Positions 36,001-51,600 of a DNA stretch of 64,000 nucleotides are shown here, piece after piece. The translations under genes were made by a program, and so were the position numbers. Source of the stretch: Microbacterium gubbeenense DSM 15944 (GTDB lineage: Bacteria > Actinomycetota > Actinomycetes > Actinomycetales > Microbacteriaceae); the NCBI RefSeq assembly GCF_000422745.1, contig NZ_AUGQ01000008.1:1-64000 (forward strand), read 5' to 3'. The first letter of the stretch is position 1. The number at the start of each line of letters is the position of its first letter. The notes below the pieces were generated by a model. That model was not told the origin of the DNA, searched no databases, and saw only the letters and a list, made by a program, of their open reading frames with translations.

Positions 36001-36120
36001 GGGCGCCTGCGGCGGCACCGGCGCACCGGGATACTGCGGCGGAATCGGCGGCGTCGCAGCCGCATCCTCACCCGGATTCGGACCCGGTCCGCCCTCATTC
36101 GGACGCGACTGATCGCTCAT
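33061..36120 (-). CDS. Large multi-domain membrane protein with Ala/Pro repeats and extracellular C-terminal domain
   Basis: A 1,019-residue protein not assigned to a family. In order: a Pro/Gln-rich cytosolic N-terminus (1-75), a polytopic membrane domain of roughly ten to twelve helices (about 85-490), a long Ala/Pro-rich low-complexity linker with repeated units of the form APADPNAAAAAP (about 510-650), a charged SRKAKIGW segment, one more membrane helix (about 680-705), and a soluble region. The soluble part starts with an NTF2/DUF4878-like segment (AQARAEEYLSAVVDGD) and continues with two beta-rich parts to residue 1,019. It looks like a transporter-like domain tethered to a surface-sensing domain. 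Confidence 0.65.
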   Translation of the reverse strand: MSDQSRPNEGGPGPNPGEDAAATPPIPPQYPGAPVPPQAPAAAPQHPYAPQGAPVPGQGQNAQQAFAGAVATAREKVPAPLAAKDPWIAALITSGFALAGALAASILITLLGLFGGRLFLGDRGGSEFFELLAPHWFAVIAQLLGAGFGGSLGASTSVAGAASFSVSALFIPVLVPIAALVSLRLFARRAVPRTDLTAGLRLVVAAAAGAAFALVAVILQLVAPLSIALPGAPGSFTTRAISFWSIIAGIALVGAAAFFVLSPVRTARSRARTALVQALEHIGGLGALIALALIAVVAFDANGAGEIIGLVLLAPVLLPFLAADGGAIASLATVGASVTGGATNELIGDFSGLGDLAEDLPSVWMFSDVFPVWIRIVLPLVAVLALAIVSVRWRLRTGVARDGASWALLPVAYAVVGVLVTLAGRVSVSASVSTSGDLSALLEGGLGGTARVAFGPAVWTFLLFAVIGAVVEVLARFVVPAFVAAVPGGVVRTIAVGATVGSAAAAQSAAAATAPASSASPAVGASYAPADPNAAAAAPAPGTPYAPADPNAPAAPHAPTEPSAPPAPYAPVAPNAAAPHGPADHDAPTTPPAAAPEPEGIPARPADPSAPGAQGLEDPAALPAGHEVPPVPAEPALLAAHGSPAAPPAPAQPYATAPVDPVVAMLSDGARERTPVSRKAKIGWLIGGSAVVVLVAALVVGVFIKNHLAATTYSAQARAEEYLSAVVDGDAGRALELWAPNVTSAERVLLASEIYAAADDRPTAYEITDVDEYDGVVDVAAQLTVDSKNYDVLMRLQKHGTQAVLFDDWRIEEGPGQTLVVGDVSQVTRVNGVEVDLSGFADAEGATALPVLPGTYTFEAPTSDDRPFTYGDDIAVTVLPNAGGSEGDDALTFVPTWTDDAQQQAIAVVQERIDLCMTSDKFQPSDCSVVLGWREPSYAVTGIKRSWTQEPELTFVDDEDGAYVLVDGGRMHIDYQQRWDEDDDWEDDDTEVSAPFNYGTVVPVSVGDDGEVSVDLSEF

Positions 36121-36207
36121 CGACTCTCCCCCTGTATATCAAACCGACTCGGAGAGGCTATCAATCTTCTGAAACCGGCCCGCGCTCCGGGTCGCCGCAT
36201 GACGAAA

Positions 36208-36241
36208 TCGGCCCCCACGATCCGAAGATCATGGAGGCCGA
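36208..36241 (-). terminator. Terminator of the rpoBC operon with UUCG loop
   Basis: On the minus strand a 15-nt arm starting TCGGCC (36241-36227) pairs with 36222-36208 around a TTCG tetraloop, with two or three mismatches, followed by TTTCGTC. The extra-stable loop and position after rpoC identify it. Confidence 0.85.
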
Positions 36242-36258
36242 AGTCAGCTCACATCAGG

Positions 36259-40134
<3,876 letters not shown>

Positions 40135-40176
40135 TTGACTCTCCTGTGTGAAAAATCTGTGTATCGGCCGGGCGGA

Positions 40177-43677
<3,501 letters not shown>

Positions 43678-43841
43678 GGGAATTGACCTCCGTGGACCCG
43701 CGAGGGGCCTCTCGATTCCTTGCCGACAGGGTGAGGCGCACTCATTTGTCGCAATCCGCGCCGCAATATGCGGGGATCGCGCGATGCCATCCGTCCGACC
43801 ACCATATGAAGGCACGGAAGAGCCAATGAGCGCAACTATTC

Positions 43842-43870
43842 ACGTTATCCCACGGGACACGCGATGTCTA
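43842..43870 (-). promoter_or_regulatory. Candidate rpoB promoter
   Basis: On the minus strand TAGACA (43870-43865) and TAACGT (43847-43842) are 17 bp apart, matching -35 and -10 elements. The transcript would have a leader of about 160 nt before the rpoB TTG. The -35 box lies 9 bp from that of the divergent promoter. Confidence 0.45.
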
Positions 43871-43879
43871 CCGGGGTAG

Positions 43880-43908
43880 TTGACTCACATAAACCTCTCG
43901 GGTATAAA
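43880..43908 (+). promoter_or_regulatory. Near-consensus sigma-A promoter for the gene at 43932
   Basis: TTGACT (43880-43885) and TATAAA (43903-43908) with a 17-bp spacer, ending 23 bp before the ATG. This is the best housekeeping-type promoter I found in the window. Confidence 0.8.
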
Positions 43909-43931
43909 CGCGCATCGCATACGCTGGGAAC

Positions 43932-44831
43932 ATGGATCTTTGGCCCTGGCATCTGTCGAGCGCGAAGTCGTGGCCCCCGTCGGGGACCACCCTGAAGACC
44001 GGCATCGCGCAACTGATCGCGCGCGCCGCGCAGTTCGGCGTCACGGTGCGTTGGAACCGCGCCCCGGGGGTCCGAGTGAGCTCGGCCCCCTTCACCGGCC
44101 GCGCGCACATCGAATCGCTCAGCGCCGACCTGACCGGCGCGGAGGTGCGCATCGACGGCGACCGCCTCGCGCGCGAAGAGGGCGAGTGGATCCCGGATCC
44201 GGATCACGACGAGGTGCACACGCGCACCCCCGGCGAGATCGCCGAGCTGCGGCTGCGCGCGGATCCGGTCACGTTCGTCGGGCGCGAAGCGCGCGCGGAC
44301 GTCGCGCTCACCAACGTGCCGGTCGACTGGGTGGTCGTGAACCGCGACGGCGGCCTGCTCGGCACGGTGATGCTGCGCGACGACGTCGCGAAGCGTCTGC
44401 GCGGATCCTTCCGCTTCTCGATGGCGCAGGAGGACATCGCGGCAGTGATCCTCTCGCTGTCCGAGGAGGTCATGAAGGGCAAGGCGCGCTGGGCTGCCGC
44501 GGCGAAGGCGCTCAAGATCTCGGTGACGGAGACGACCGCGGGGCGGTTCACCGCGACCATCGGCGGCAAGGTGCGCGTGTTCTTCCTGCCGCTGTCGGCG
44601 CGCGTCGGCTTCGACCTGTCGGTGACGACCGACGGCGAGATCACGGTGCACCGCGCGGCCGCGACCAGCAAGTCACTGCTGTCGCGCCTGATGCTCCTCC
44701 CCCTGCGCCCCGATCTGCAGGAGCTGGCGGGCACGACGACGCGCATCACCGACGACTTCCGGGTGTCGAACTTCGCGGTCGACGCCGCCGACGGGCGCCT
44801 GTCGGTCTCGGGCGACCTGCACGCGCGCTGA
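43932..44831 (+). CDS. Hypothetical protein, LmeA/DUF2993-like organisation
   Basis: A 299-residue protein without signal peptide or membrane helix. It shows repeating beta segments with alternating hydrophobic residues (RVSSAPFTGRAHIESLSADLTGAEVRIDG; ADVALTNVPVDWVVVNRDG; RFTATIGGKVRVFFLPLSARVGF), ending FRVSNFAVDAADGRLSVSGDLHAR. This pattern is reminiscent of DUF2993/LmeA lipid-binding proteins, but that is inference and those usually carry a signal peptide. It is driven by a near-consensus promoter. The next gene follows 8 bp later, so the two are probably co-transcribed. Confidence 0.6.
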   Translation: MDLWPWHLSSAKSWPPSGTTLKTGIAQLIARAAQFGVTVRWNRAPGVRVSSAPFTGRAHIESLSADLTGAEVRIDGDRLAREEGEWIPDPDHDEVHTRTPGEIAELRLRADPVTFVGREARADVALTNVPVDWVVVNRDGGLLGTVMLRDDVAKRLRGSFRFSMAQEDIAAVILSLSEEVMKGKARWAAAAKALKISVTETTAGRFTATIGGKVRVFFLPLSARVGFDLSVTTDGEITVHRAAATSKSLLSRLMLLPLRPDLQELAGTTTRITDDFRVSNFAVDAADGRLSVSGDLHAR

Positions 44832-44839
44832 GGCGGGAC

Positions 44840-45697
44840 ATGGGGCGACAGAGGGCGAAGGACGTCGAGTATCCGCAGGCTCGGCTGAGCCATGGCATCG
44901 CGGAGATCCGGCCGTCCGAGTACGAGAGCGGGTTCGAGGTCATCGTCGACGGCACGCCGCAGTCGCACGTCGACCTCGCGGATCCGACGCACCTCGCGTT
45001 CGAGTACGTCGCGCGCATGGGCGCCGTGATCGACCAGCTGCCCGACGGCCCGATCACGGCCGTGCACCTCGGGGCCGGCGGCATGACGATCCCGCGGTTC
45101 ATCGCGTCCACGCGCCCCGGATCCCGCCAGCAGGTCGTCGAGCTCGAGCAGCCGCTCGTCGACCTGGTGCGCGAGCACCTGCCGCTGCCCGCGGGCGCGT
45201 CGATCCGCGTGCGCAACGGGGATGCGCGCGTGGGGCTGAAACGCATGCCGCCGGCGCTGCGCGGATCCGTCGACCTCGTCGTGAGCGACGTGTACTCGGG
45301 CGCGCAGACGCCCGCGCACCTGACGACCGCGGAGTTTTATCGCGAGGCGGCGGAGCTGCTGACTGCCACGGGGATCCTTCTGGTGAACGTCGCCGACGGG
45401 GCCGGGCTCGCCTTCGCCCGACGGCAGGCCGCGACGGTGAAGTCGGTACTGCCGCACCTCGCGATCCTCGCCGAGGTGCAGGTGCTCAAGGGCCGGCGGT
45501 TCGGAAATCTCGTGTTCGCCGCGTCGGGGTCGCGGATGCCGACCGAGTGGCTGCCCCGGCTGATGGCCGCCGGGCCGCACCCCGCGAAGATCGCGGAGGG
45601 CGCCGAGGTCGATCGGTTCATCGGCGGGGCGCTGCCGGCGGTCGACGGGGCCGCGACCGCATCGCCGAAGCCGTCTCTGTCACTGTTCGAGCGGTGA
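44840..45697 (+). CDS. Spermidine synthase-like methyltransferase-fold protein
   Basis: A 285-residue Rossmann-fold protein starting at ATG 44840. SAM/decarboxy-SAM-type motifs are VHLGAGGMTIPRFIA (about 71-85), VVELEQPLVDLVREHL, NGDARVGLKRM and DLVVSDVYSGAQTP, which corresponds to the DxxD region of polyamine synthases. The catalytic loop differs from true SpeE, and many actinobacterial members are annotated as fused or orphan spermidine synthases without proven activity. So the fold is fairly sure and the reaction is not. The C-terminal 35 residues are low complexity. Confidence 0.75.
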   Translation: MGRQRAKDVEYPQARLSHGIAEIRPSEYESGFEVIVDGTPQSHVDLADPTHLAFEYVARMGAVIDQLPDGPITAVHLGAGGMTIPRFIASTRPGSRQQVVELEQPLVDLVREHLPLPAGASIRVRNGDARVGLKRMPPALRGSVDLVVSDVYSGAQTPAHLTTAEFYREAAELLTATGILLVNVADGAGLAFARRQAATVKSVLPHLAILAEVQVLKGRRFGNLVFAASGSRMPTEWLPRLMAAGPHPAKIAEGAEVDRFIGGALPAVDGAATASPKPSLSLFER

Positions 45698-45814
45698 TTC
45701 TTCGCCGGTGACGGGCGCGATCTTGGGTCGTGATCCGCGCGCCGGACCGGATACCCAGGCGCGGCCGGGCAGGATGGAAGCCTGCACTGTGCGGCCAGGA
45801 GGAAGGGGTTCGGC

Positions 45815-46330
45815 GTGGGCTTCATTCAGGGATACGACTCGGACACCCTGCAGGAGATCGTCGACCGCGCCGGCGTGCAAGAACGGCTCGAGGAGGTGCG
45901 CCCGCAGCGCAGCTTCCCGGCCCAGCTCGAACTCGTCTGGCTGCTGAAGGTTCTCGGCGACGTCGACGAGTCGAAGCGCGTCGCCGAGCACGCCGTGCGC
46001 CTCGCGCGCATGTCGGGCACCCGCAAGGATCTGCTGCACGCGCGGATCCTGCACGCCTCGGTCAACCAGCAGCTCGGGGCGTTCTCGCGCGCCGAGGGCG
46101 AGCTGTCGTCGTGCATCGAGGAGGCCGAGGGGCAGGGCTGGCAGCGCATCAGCGCGCTCGCGCACTCGCACCGCGGCAAGACCCGTTACGACGCGGGCGA
46201 CTACTCCGGGGCGCGGTCCGACTTCAAGCGCGAGCTGTTCCTGCGGCAGGAGCTCGGCGCCGACGACGAACAGCTCGAGCAGGTCATGACCTACATCGAG
46301 GCGGCCGAGCGACGACGCTCGAGGTTCTGA
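45815..46330 (+). CDS. TPR-like helical repeat protein
   Basis: A 171-residue soluble, almost wholly helical protein with three to four TPR-type helix pairs (for example LELVWLLKVLGDVDESKRVAEHAVRLARMSG and AHSHRGKTRYDAGDYSGARSDFKRELFLRQ). TPRs mediate protein-protein contacts; the partner is unknown. The start is GTG 45815 behind AGGAAGGGG. It lies 28 bp upstream of a SprT-like gene, so the two may be one transcript. Confidence 0.7.
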   Translation: MGFIQGYDSDTLQEIVDRAGVQERLEEVRPQRSFPAQLELVWLLKVLGDVDESKRVAEHAVRLARMSGTRKDLLHARILHASVNQQLGAFSRAEGELSSCIEEAEGQGWQRISALAHSHRGKTRYDAGDYSGARSDFKRELFLRQELGADDEQLEQVMTYIEAAERRRSRF

Positions 46331-46358
46331 TGTCGGGGGTTGCTCCTACGGTGGGGGC

Positions 46359-46847
46359 ATGGCAGATCTGACGCGGGTGACGGTGTGGGCGAACGCGCTC
46401 ATCCGCATGCATCTCGATCCGTCGTGGACGTTCGCGTTCGACAACGCCAAGCGGCGTGCCGGGCTGTGCAACTTCACGGCGCAGCGCATCTCGGTGTCGA
46501 AATACCTCGCCGCCAGGTTCAGCGACGACGACGTGCACCAGACACTGCTGCACGAGGTCGCCCACGCGCTGGCGGGGCCTGCCGCGGGGCACGGACCGGC
46601 GTGGAAGCGCATCGCGCGCGAGCTCGGCTACGTCGGCAACGCCACCCACAACCTCGAGACCGCGAACGAGCTCGCCCCCTGGGTCGGCACCTGCCCGAAC
46701 GGGCACATCGTGTACCGCCACCGGCGCCCGTCCCGGCCCTCGTCGTGTGTGAAGTGCGCGGGCGGCTTCGACCGGCGCTTCGTGTTCGCCTGGCGGCGGC
46801 GGGAGATCACCCGCGCCGACCGGCTCGCCGCACAGACGCCGCGCTGA
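46359..46847 (+). CDS. SprT-like zinc metalloprotease domain protein
   Basis: A 162-residue protein with the SprT/gluzincin motif HEVAH at residues 65-69 inside LLHEVAHALAGP, preceded by the helix-forming FSDDDVHQTL. A third ligand is probable at the His of HGPAW (about 75). A C-terminal zinc ribbon has C-x2-N-G-H and C-V-K-C (GTCPNGH near 109; SSCVKC near 129). Spartan/SprT proteins in eukaryotes cleave DNA-protein crosslinks; the bacterial role is not settled. The palindromic REP-like element 46886-46968 follows the gene. Confidence 0.85.
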   Translation: MADLTRVTVWANALIRMHLDPSWTFAFDNAKRRAGLCNFTAQRISVSKYLAARFSDDDVHQTLLHEVAHALAGPAAGHGPAWKRIARELGYVGNATHNLETANELAPWVGTCPNGHIVYRHRRPSRPSSCVKCAGGFDRRFVFAWRRREITRADRLAAQTPR

Positions 46848-46885
46848 TCCGGGGGCTGCGGTCGCCGCGGGCGGCGCGGCCGCGC

Positions 46886-46968
46886 GCACAACTACGGCAC
46901 GTTGGGGCGTGGGCCGCGCCGGCGGCTGCGGTTGCCGCGGGTGCGGCGTCGGCCTGCCGTAGTTATGC
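46886..46968. repeat. REP/MITE-like palindromic element, copy 1 (intergenic, 83 bp)
   Basis: Ends GCACAACTACGGCA (46886-46899) and TGCCGTAGTTATGC (46955-46968) are inverted repeats with 13 of 14 matches. A copy with the same ends and orientation lies at 61276-61359. The interior is GC-rich and repeats part of its left flank (GGCTGCGGT-GCCGCGGG at about 46,854 and 46,923). It sits between convergent genes, 8 bp before the stop at 46977. Confidence 0.75.
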
Positions 46969-46976
46969 GGCGGGGC

Positions 46977-47513
46977 TCAGCCCTCGGGTGCGGTGTCGAC
47001 GCGGATCGGGTCCGGATCGGCGTCGAGCGCGGCCGCGGCCTTGATGTCGTCGCGGCGGCCCTCCTCGGCGAGCGCGAGGCCCGAGGCGCTGGCCGAGAGC
47101 AGGTGCTTGAGGGCCCGGGTCAGCGGGCGGAAACCCTCCGTCGCCACGGCGACGTCGGGGGCCGAGTGGTCGAGGCCGCGGGCCGAGAGACCATCGCCGA
47201 TGGCGCCGGCCGCGAGGTAGTCCTCCACCGCGAACGCGCCGTCGTCGCCGGCCAGCACGAGGTTGATCGCGGTGCGACCGCCGCAGGCGATCTGCTCGTC
47301 GTACACCGCCTGCGCCGTCGCCGACGCGTTGCGCAGGCTGCCGAGGAAGACGGTCGGCCCGTGCGGCAGCGCCGCGGCATCGGCTGCGAGTTCGTCGGAG
47401 GACCCGAGCACGTCGATCACGACCACGATTCCGGCCTTCGCGAGCCCCGTGAGGGCGTTTTCGCCCCATCCGAGGCGGACCTGGTACGTGGACTGAGAGC
47501 GCGGATCCGTCAT
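46977..47513 (-). CDS. 2-phosphosulfolactate phosphatase (ComB) family protein
   Basis: A 178-residue protein with the ComB features GIVVVIDVLGSS (about 28-39), TVFLGSLRNASATAQAVYD (about 54-72), TAINLVLAGDDGAFAVEDYLAAGAIGD and SASGLALAE near the end. Archaeal ComB makes sulfolactate for coenzyme M. Actinobacteria do not make coenzyme M, and these homologues, usually shorter, have unknown substrates; the shorter length and missing motif parts argue against the canonical reaction. Transcribed alone toward the palindromic element. Confidence 0.75.
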   Translation of the reverse strand: MTDPRSQSTYQVRLGWGENALTGLAKAGIVVVIDVLGSSDELAADAAALPHGPTVFLGSLRNASATAQAVYDEQIACGGRTAINLVLAGDDGAFAVEDYLAAGAIGDGLSARGLDHSAPDVAVATEGFRPLTRALKHLLSASASGLALAEEGRRDDIKAAAALDADPDPIRVDTAPEG

Positions 47514-47589
47514 GCCTCCAGGCTACGACTGCTCGCCCCCGGCCGCACCTCGGCCGTCACACTCCGCCTCCCGGGCATAGCCTGGGGGT

Positions 47590-48630
47590 GTGGAACAGCT
47601 GCATGACACCGAGTGGCGCGGATTCGCGTCGGACAACTATGCCGGAACCCACCCCGAGGTGCTCGCGGCGCTGGCAGCGGCCAACGGGGGCCACGCTCCA
47701 GCGTACGGCGAGGATCCGTACACCGCCGCCCTCCGCGCGCGCTTCCGGGAGATGCTGGGCGAACAGGCCGAGGTGTATCCGGTCTGGGGCGGCACGGGCG
47801 CGAACGTCGTCGCCCTGCAGAGCCTGCTGACCCGGTGGGGCGGAGTCATCGCCCCCGCGATCGCGCACGTCAACACCGACGAGGGCGGGGCGCCCGAGAA
47901 GGTCGGCGGGTTCAAGATCATCCCGGTGCCGACCGACGACGCGAAGCTCACGCCCGAGCTGGTCCGCGCGCACGCCGGATCCCGCGGAGTGCACACCATC
48001 GTGCCGCAGGCGGTCTCGATCACGCAGTCGACCGAGCTCGGCACGCTGTACTCGGTCGAGGAGATCCGCGCGGTCACCGACGCCGCCCATGAGCTCGGCC
48101 TCGCGGTGCACGTCGACGGCGCCCGCATCGCGAACGCGGCCGCCGCGCTGGATGTGCCCCTCGCCGACATGCTGCGCGGCGTCGACGTGCTGAGCTTCGG
48201 CGGCACCAAGATCGGCGCGATCGGCGCGGAGGCCGTCGTCGTCCTCAACCCCGACGCCGTGACCGGGATCGACTTCCTGCGCAAGAACACGATGCAGCTC
48301 GCGAGCAAGATGCGCTTCGTCTCAGCGCAGCTGCTCGCGCTGCTCGACGACGACCTCTGGATCCGCGCCGCGGCCCAGGCCAACGCCATGGCCGCCCGAC
48401 TGCGCAAGGGCGTCGAGGGGCTCCCCGGCGTGCGGTTCACGCAGGCGACCGACGTCAACGGCGTGTTCGCGATCCTGCCCGAGGGCGTCGCCGACAAGGT
48501 GCGCGCGCACGTGCCGTTCTACGACTGGAACGCCGCGACCGGCGAGGTGCGCTGGCTCACCTCGTGGGACTCGACCGCCGCCGACGTCGACCGCTTCACC
48601 GGCCTCGTCTCGAGGTACTGTCGGGGCTGA
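47590..48630 (+). CDS. Low-specificity L-threonine aldolase family PLP enzyme
   Basis: A 346-residue fold-type I PLP enzyme that splits threonine/allo-threonine to glycine and acetaldehyde. It starts at GTG 47590. Visible are SDNYAGTHPEVLAAL, the YGEDPYT motif near 38-44, VWGGTGANVVAL (cofactor phosphate), LAVHVDGARIANA (Asp under the pyridine) and the Schiff-base lysine K207 in FGGTKIGAIGAE. It faces away from the ComB gene across a short shared promoter region and is convergent with putA. Confidence 0.9.
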   Translation: MEQLHDTEWRGFASDNYAGTHPEVLAALAAANGGHAPAYGEDPYTAALRARFREMLGEQAEVYPVWGGTGANVVALQSLLTRWGGVIAPAIAHVNTDEGGAPEKVGGFKIIPVPTDDAKLTPELVRAHAGSRGVHTIVPQAVSITQSTELGTLYSVEEIRAVTDAAHELGLAVHVDGARIANAAAALDVPLADMLRGVDVLSFGGTKIGAIGAEAVVVLNPDAVTGIDFLRKNTMQLASKMRFVSAQLLALLDDDLWIRAAAQANAMAARLRKGVEGLPGVRFTQATDVNGVFAILPEGVADKVRAHVPFYDWNAATGEVRWLTSWDSTAADVDRFTGLVSRYCRG

Positions 48631-48639
48631 CCGCCTCGA

Positions 48640-51600
48640 TCACTGCGCGACGAGGTCCGACGCGCCTCCCGTCACCACCGGCACCTCGTAGCGGCGCGGG
48701 TTGCCGAAGCGGTGCGCCGTGATCGACACGGCCTGCTCGCGCACGAACGGCAGCATCTCGACGCGGCCCGCCGTCGTGACGGGCGCCGCGTACAGCGCGA
48801 CGTTCGGGGACCCATCGGTCGCCTCAAGAATCGGATCCGCCGACGCGTCGACCAGACGGATCCGCCCGCCCGTGCTCACGAACCCCGCCGCGCGGCGCGA
48901 CCACGCCTCGGCGTCCTCGACGCGGTGCACCGCACCGACGTCGGCCAGGTACGCGCGCACCGGCTCGGGCAGGCGCTCGAGGCTCGACACCTCGATGGGC
49001 GCTCCGATGCGGGCACCGGCGGCGATCACGCGCACGAGCTCGACCGTGCGGGATCCCTCGAAGCGCACCGTGACGGCCGTCGGCACGTACCGCAGCACGT
49101 TCTGCTCGAGCGACAGGCCCTGCACATCGCGCGACGCGCCGAACTCGGCCTCGAACGCCGCGATGTCGGTCGCGAGGGCCGCCTCGAGGCGCTCCCTGTC
49201 CTCCGGATCCACGGCCTTGGCCGCGCGCCGCGACGCGGCATCTGCGCGTTCGCCCGCCGAGCCGGGCGCGTCGGCCCAGTCGCCGAGCGCGTACAGGTAG
49301 CTCGGGCCGCCCGCCTTCGTGCCGGGGCCGACGGCCGACTTCTTCCATCCGCCGAACGACTGGCGCTCGACGATCGCGCCCGTGATCACGCGGTTGATGT
49401 AGGCGTTTCCGGCCTGGATGGATCCGAGCCAGGTCTGGATCTCGTCGGGATCGAGCGAGTGCAGCCCGCTCGTCAGCCCGTACTCGACCTCGTTCACGAT
49501 CTCGATCGCGTCCTCGAGCGTCGCGGCCTCGATGATGCCGGCGACGGGGCCGAAGTACTCGGTCAGGTGGAACTCGCTGCCGGGCTCGACGCCCACGCGG
49601 ATGCCGGGCGACCAGAGCGCGCCCGAGTCGTCCTGGCGCCGCGGCTCGATCAGCCAGCGCTGCCCCTGTTCGAGGGTCGTCAGGCCGCGCAGCAGCTTGC
49701 CCTCGGCCGGCGCGATGACCGGTCCGATCTGCGCGCCCTCCTGCCAGGGGTAGCCGACCTCGTAGCCGTCGATCGCGTCGAGCAGCTGACGGCGGAAGCG
49801 CTCGCTCGTGGCGACGGATCCGACGACGACGATCAGCGACGCCGCCGAGCACTTCTGGCCGGCGTGGCCGAAGGCCGAGTACGCGATGTCCTTCGCGGCG
49901 AGGTCGAAATCGGCGCTCGGCGTGACGATGATCGCGTTCTTCCCGCTCGTCTCGGCGAGCAGCGGCAGGTCGCGGCGGAACGAGCGGAACAGCTCGGCCG
50001 TCTCGTACGCGCCCGTGAGGATCGCGCGCTCGACGCGCGGATCCGACAGCAGCCGGGATCCGAGCTCGCCGCTGATGCGCACGAGCCGCAGCGCCTCGCG
50101 CGGCACGCCCGCTTCCCAGAGCGATTCCGCGATGACGGCGCCCGTTCGCGAGGCCTGGCGGGCCGGCTTGAAGATCACGGAGGATCCCGCGGCGAGCGCG
50201 GCGAGCACACCGCCCGCGGGGATCGCGGCGGGGAAGTTCCAGGGCGGGATCACGGCCGTCACGCGCGCGGGCGTGAAGCTCGCGCCGTCGACCTCCTCGA
50301 GCCGCTCGGCGCTCAGCGCGTAGTAGTGCGCGAAGTCGATCGCCTCGCTCACCTCGGGATCGCCCTGCTCGATCACCTTGCCACACTCGGATCCCATCAC
50401 CTCGAGGAGATCGCCGCGGCGACGCTGCAGGATGTCGCCCGCGCGGTGCAGGATCGCCACGCGCTCCGCGAGCGGAAGGTCGCGCCAGCCCGCGTCGACG
50501 GCCCCTGAGATCGCGTCATCGAGCGCCTCGGGCGAGTCGATCTCGGCGGCCTCGATCGTGTCGATGCCGAGGCGCGAGTGCTGCATGCGCGCGCGGATCC
50601 CCGCCGCCCATTCGCGGTTCGCTTCGAGGGACGGATCCGTGTCGGGGGTGTTGCGGAACGCGGATCCGGTCGCGCCGCGCGGCCCCTCTTCGTACGGGGG
50701 CTGGCTCTCGCGACGGTCCATCGTGCGGTTCGGCTCGGGGATGTCTCCCGGGATCATGTCGATCGACGCGAGGAACCGCGCCTTCTCGCGCTGGAACAGG
50801 CGCTCGTCGCTGTCGAGATCGAACACGGCCGACATGAAGTTCTCGGGGCTCGCGCCCTCCTCGAGGCGGCGGATCAGGTACGCGATCGCCACGTCGAACT
50901 CCTGCGGGTGCACGACGGGCGTGTACAGCAGCAGCTCGCCGACGTCGCGGCGCACGACGGCCGCCTGCTGTGTCGCCATGCCGAGCAGCATCTCGAACTC
51001 GATGCCCTCGGTGATGCCGCGCGTCTCGGCGAGCAGCTTCGCGAGGGCGACGTCGAAGAGGTTGTGGCCCGCGATGCCGAGGTGCACGTTCCGGATGCGG
51101 TCGGGGTGCAGCGCGTACTCGAGCACCTGCTTGTAGCCCGCGTCGGTGTGCTGCTTCGACGGCCAGGTCGCGAGCGGCCAGCCGTGCGTGTCGGCGTCGA
51201 CTTCCTCCATCGGCAGGTTCGCGCCCTTGACGATGCGCACCTTCACGGGGGATCCGCCGGACGCGACGCGCTCGGCCGCCCACTCCTGGAGGCGCACCAT
51301 CGCCGCGAGGCAGTCGGGCAGGTACGCCTGCAGCACGATGCCCGCGCGGACCGACTGGAACTCCTCGCGGTCGAGGATGCGCTGGAACACGTCGAGCGTG
51401 ACGTCGAGGTCCTTGTACTCCTCCATATCGAGGTTCAGGAACGTGTCGTTCGCGACCGCCGCGCGGTACACCGGCACGAGGGCGTCGACCGCCTCCGACA
51501 CCGCCTGGTCGTGCGCCCACTGGCTGTGCGGGGCGACGGTCGAGGAGACCTTGATCGAGATGTAGTCGACGTCTGAGCGCTCGATGAGACGGATCGTGCC

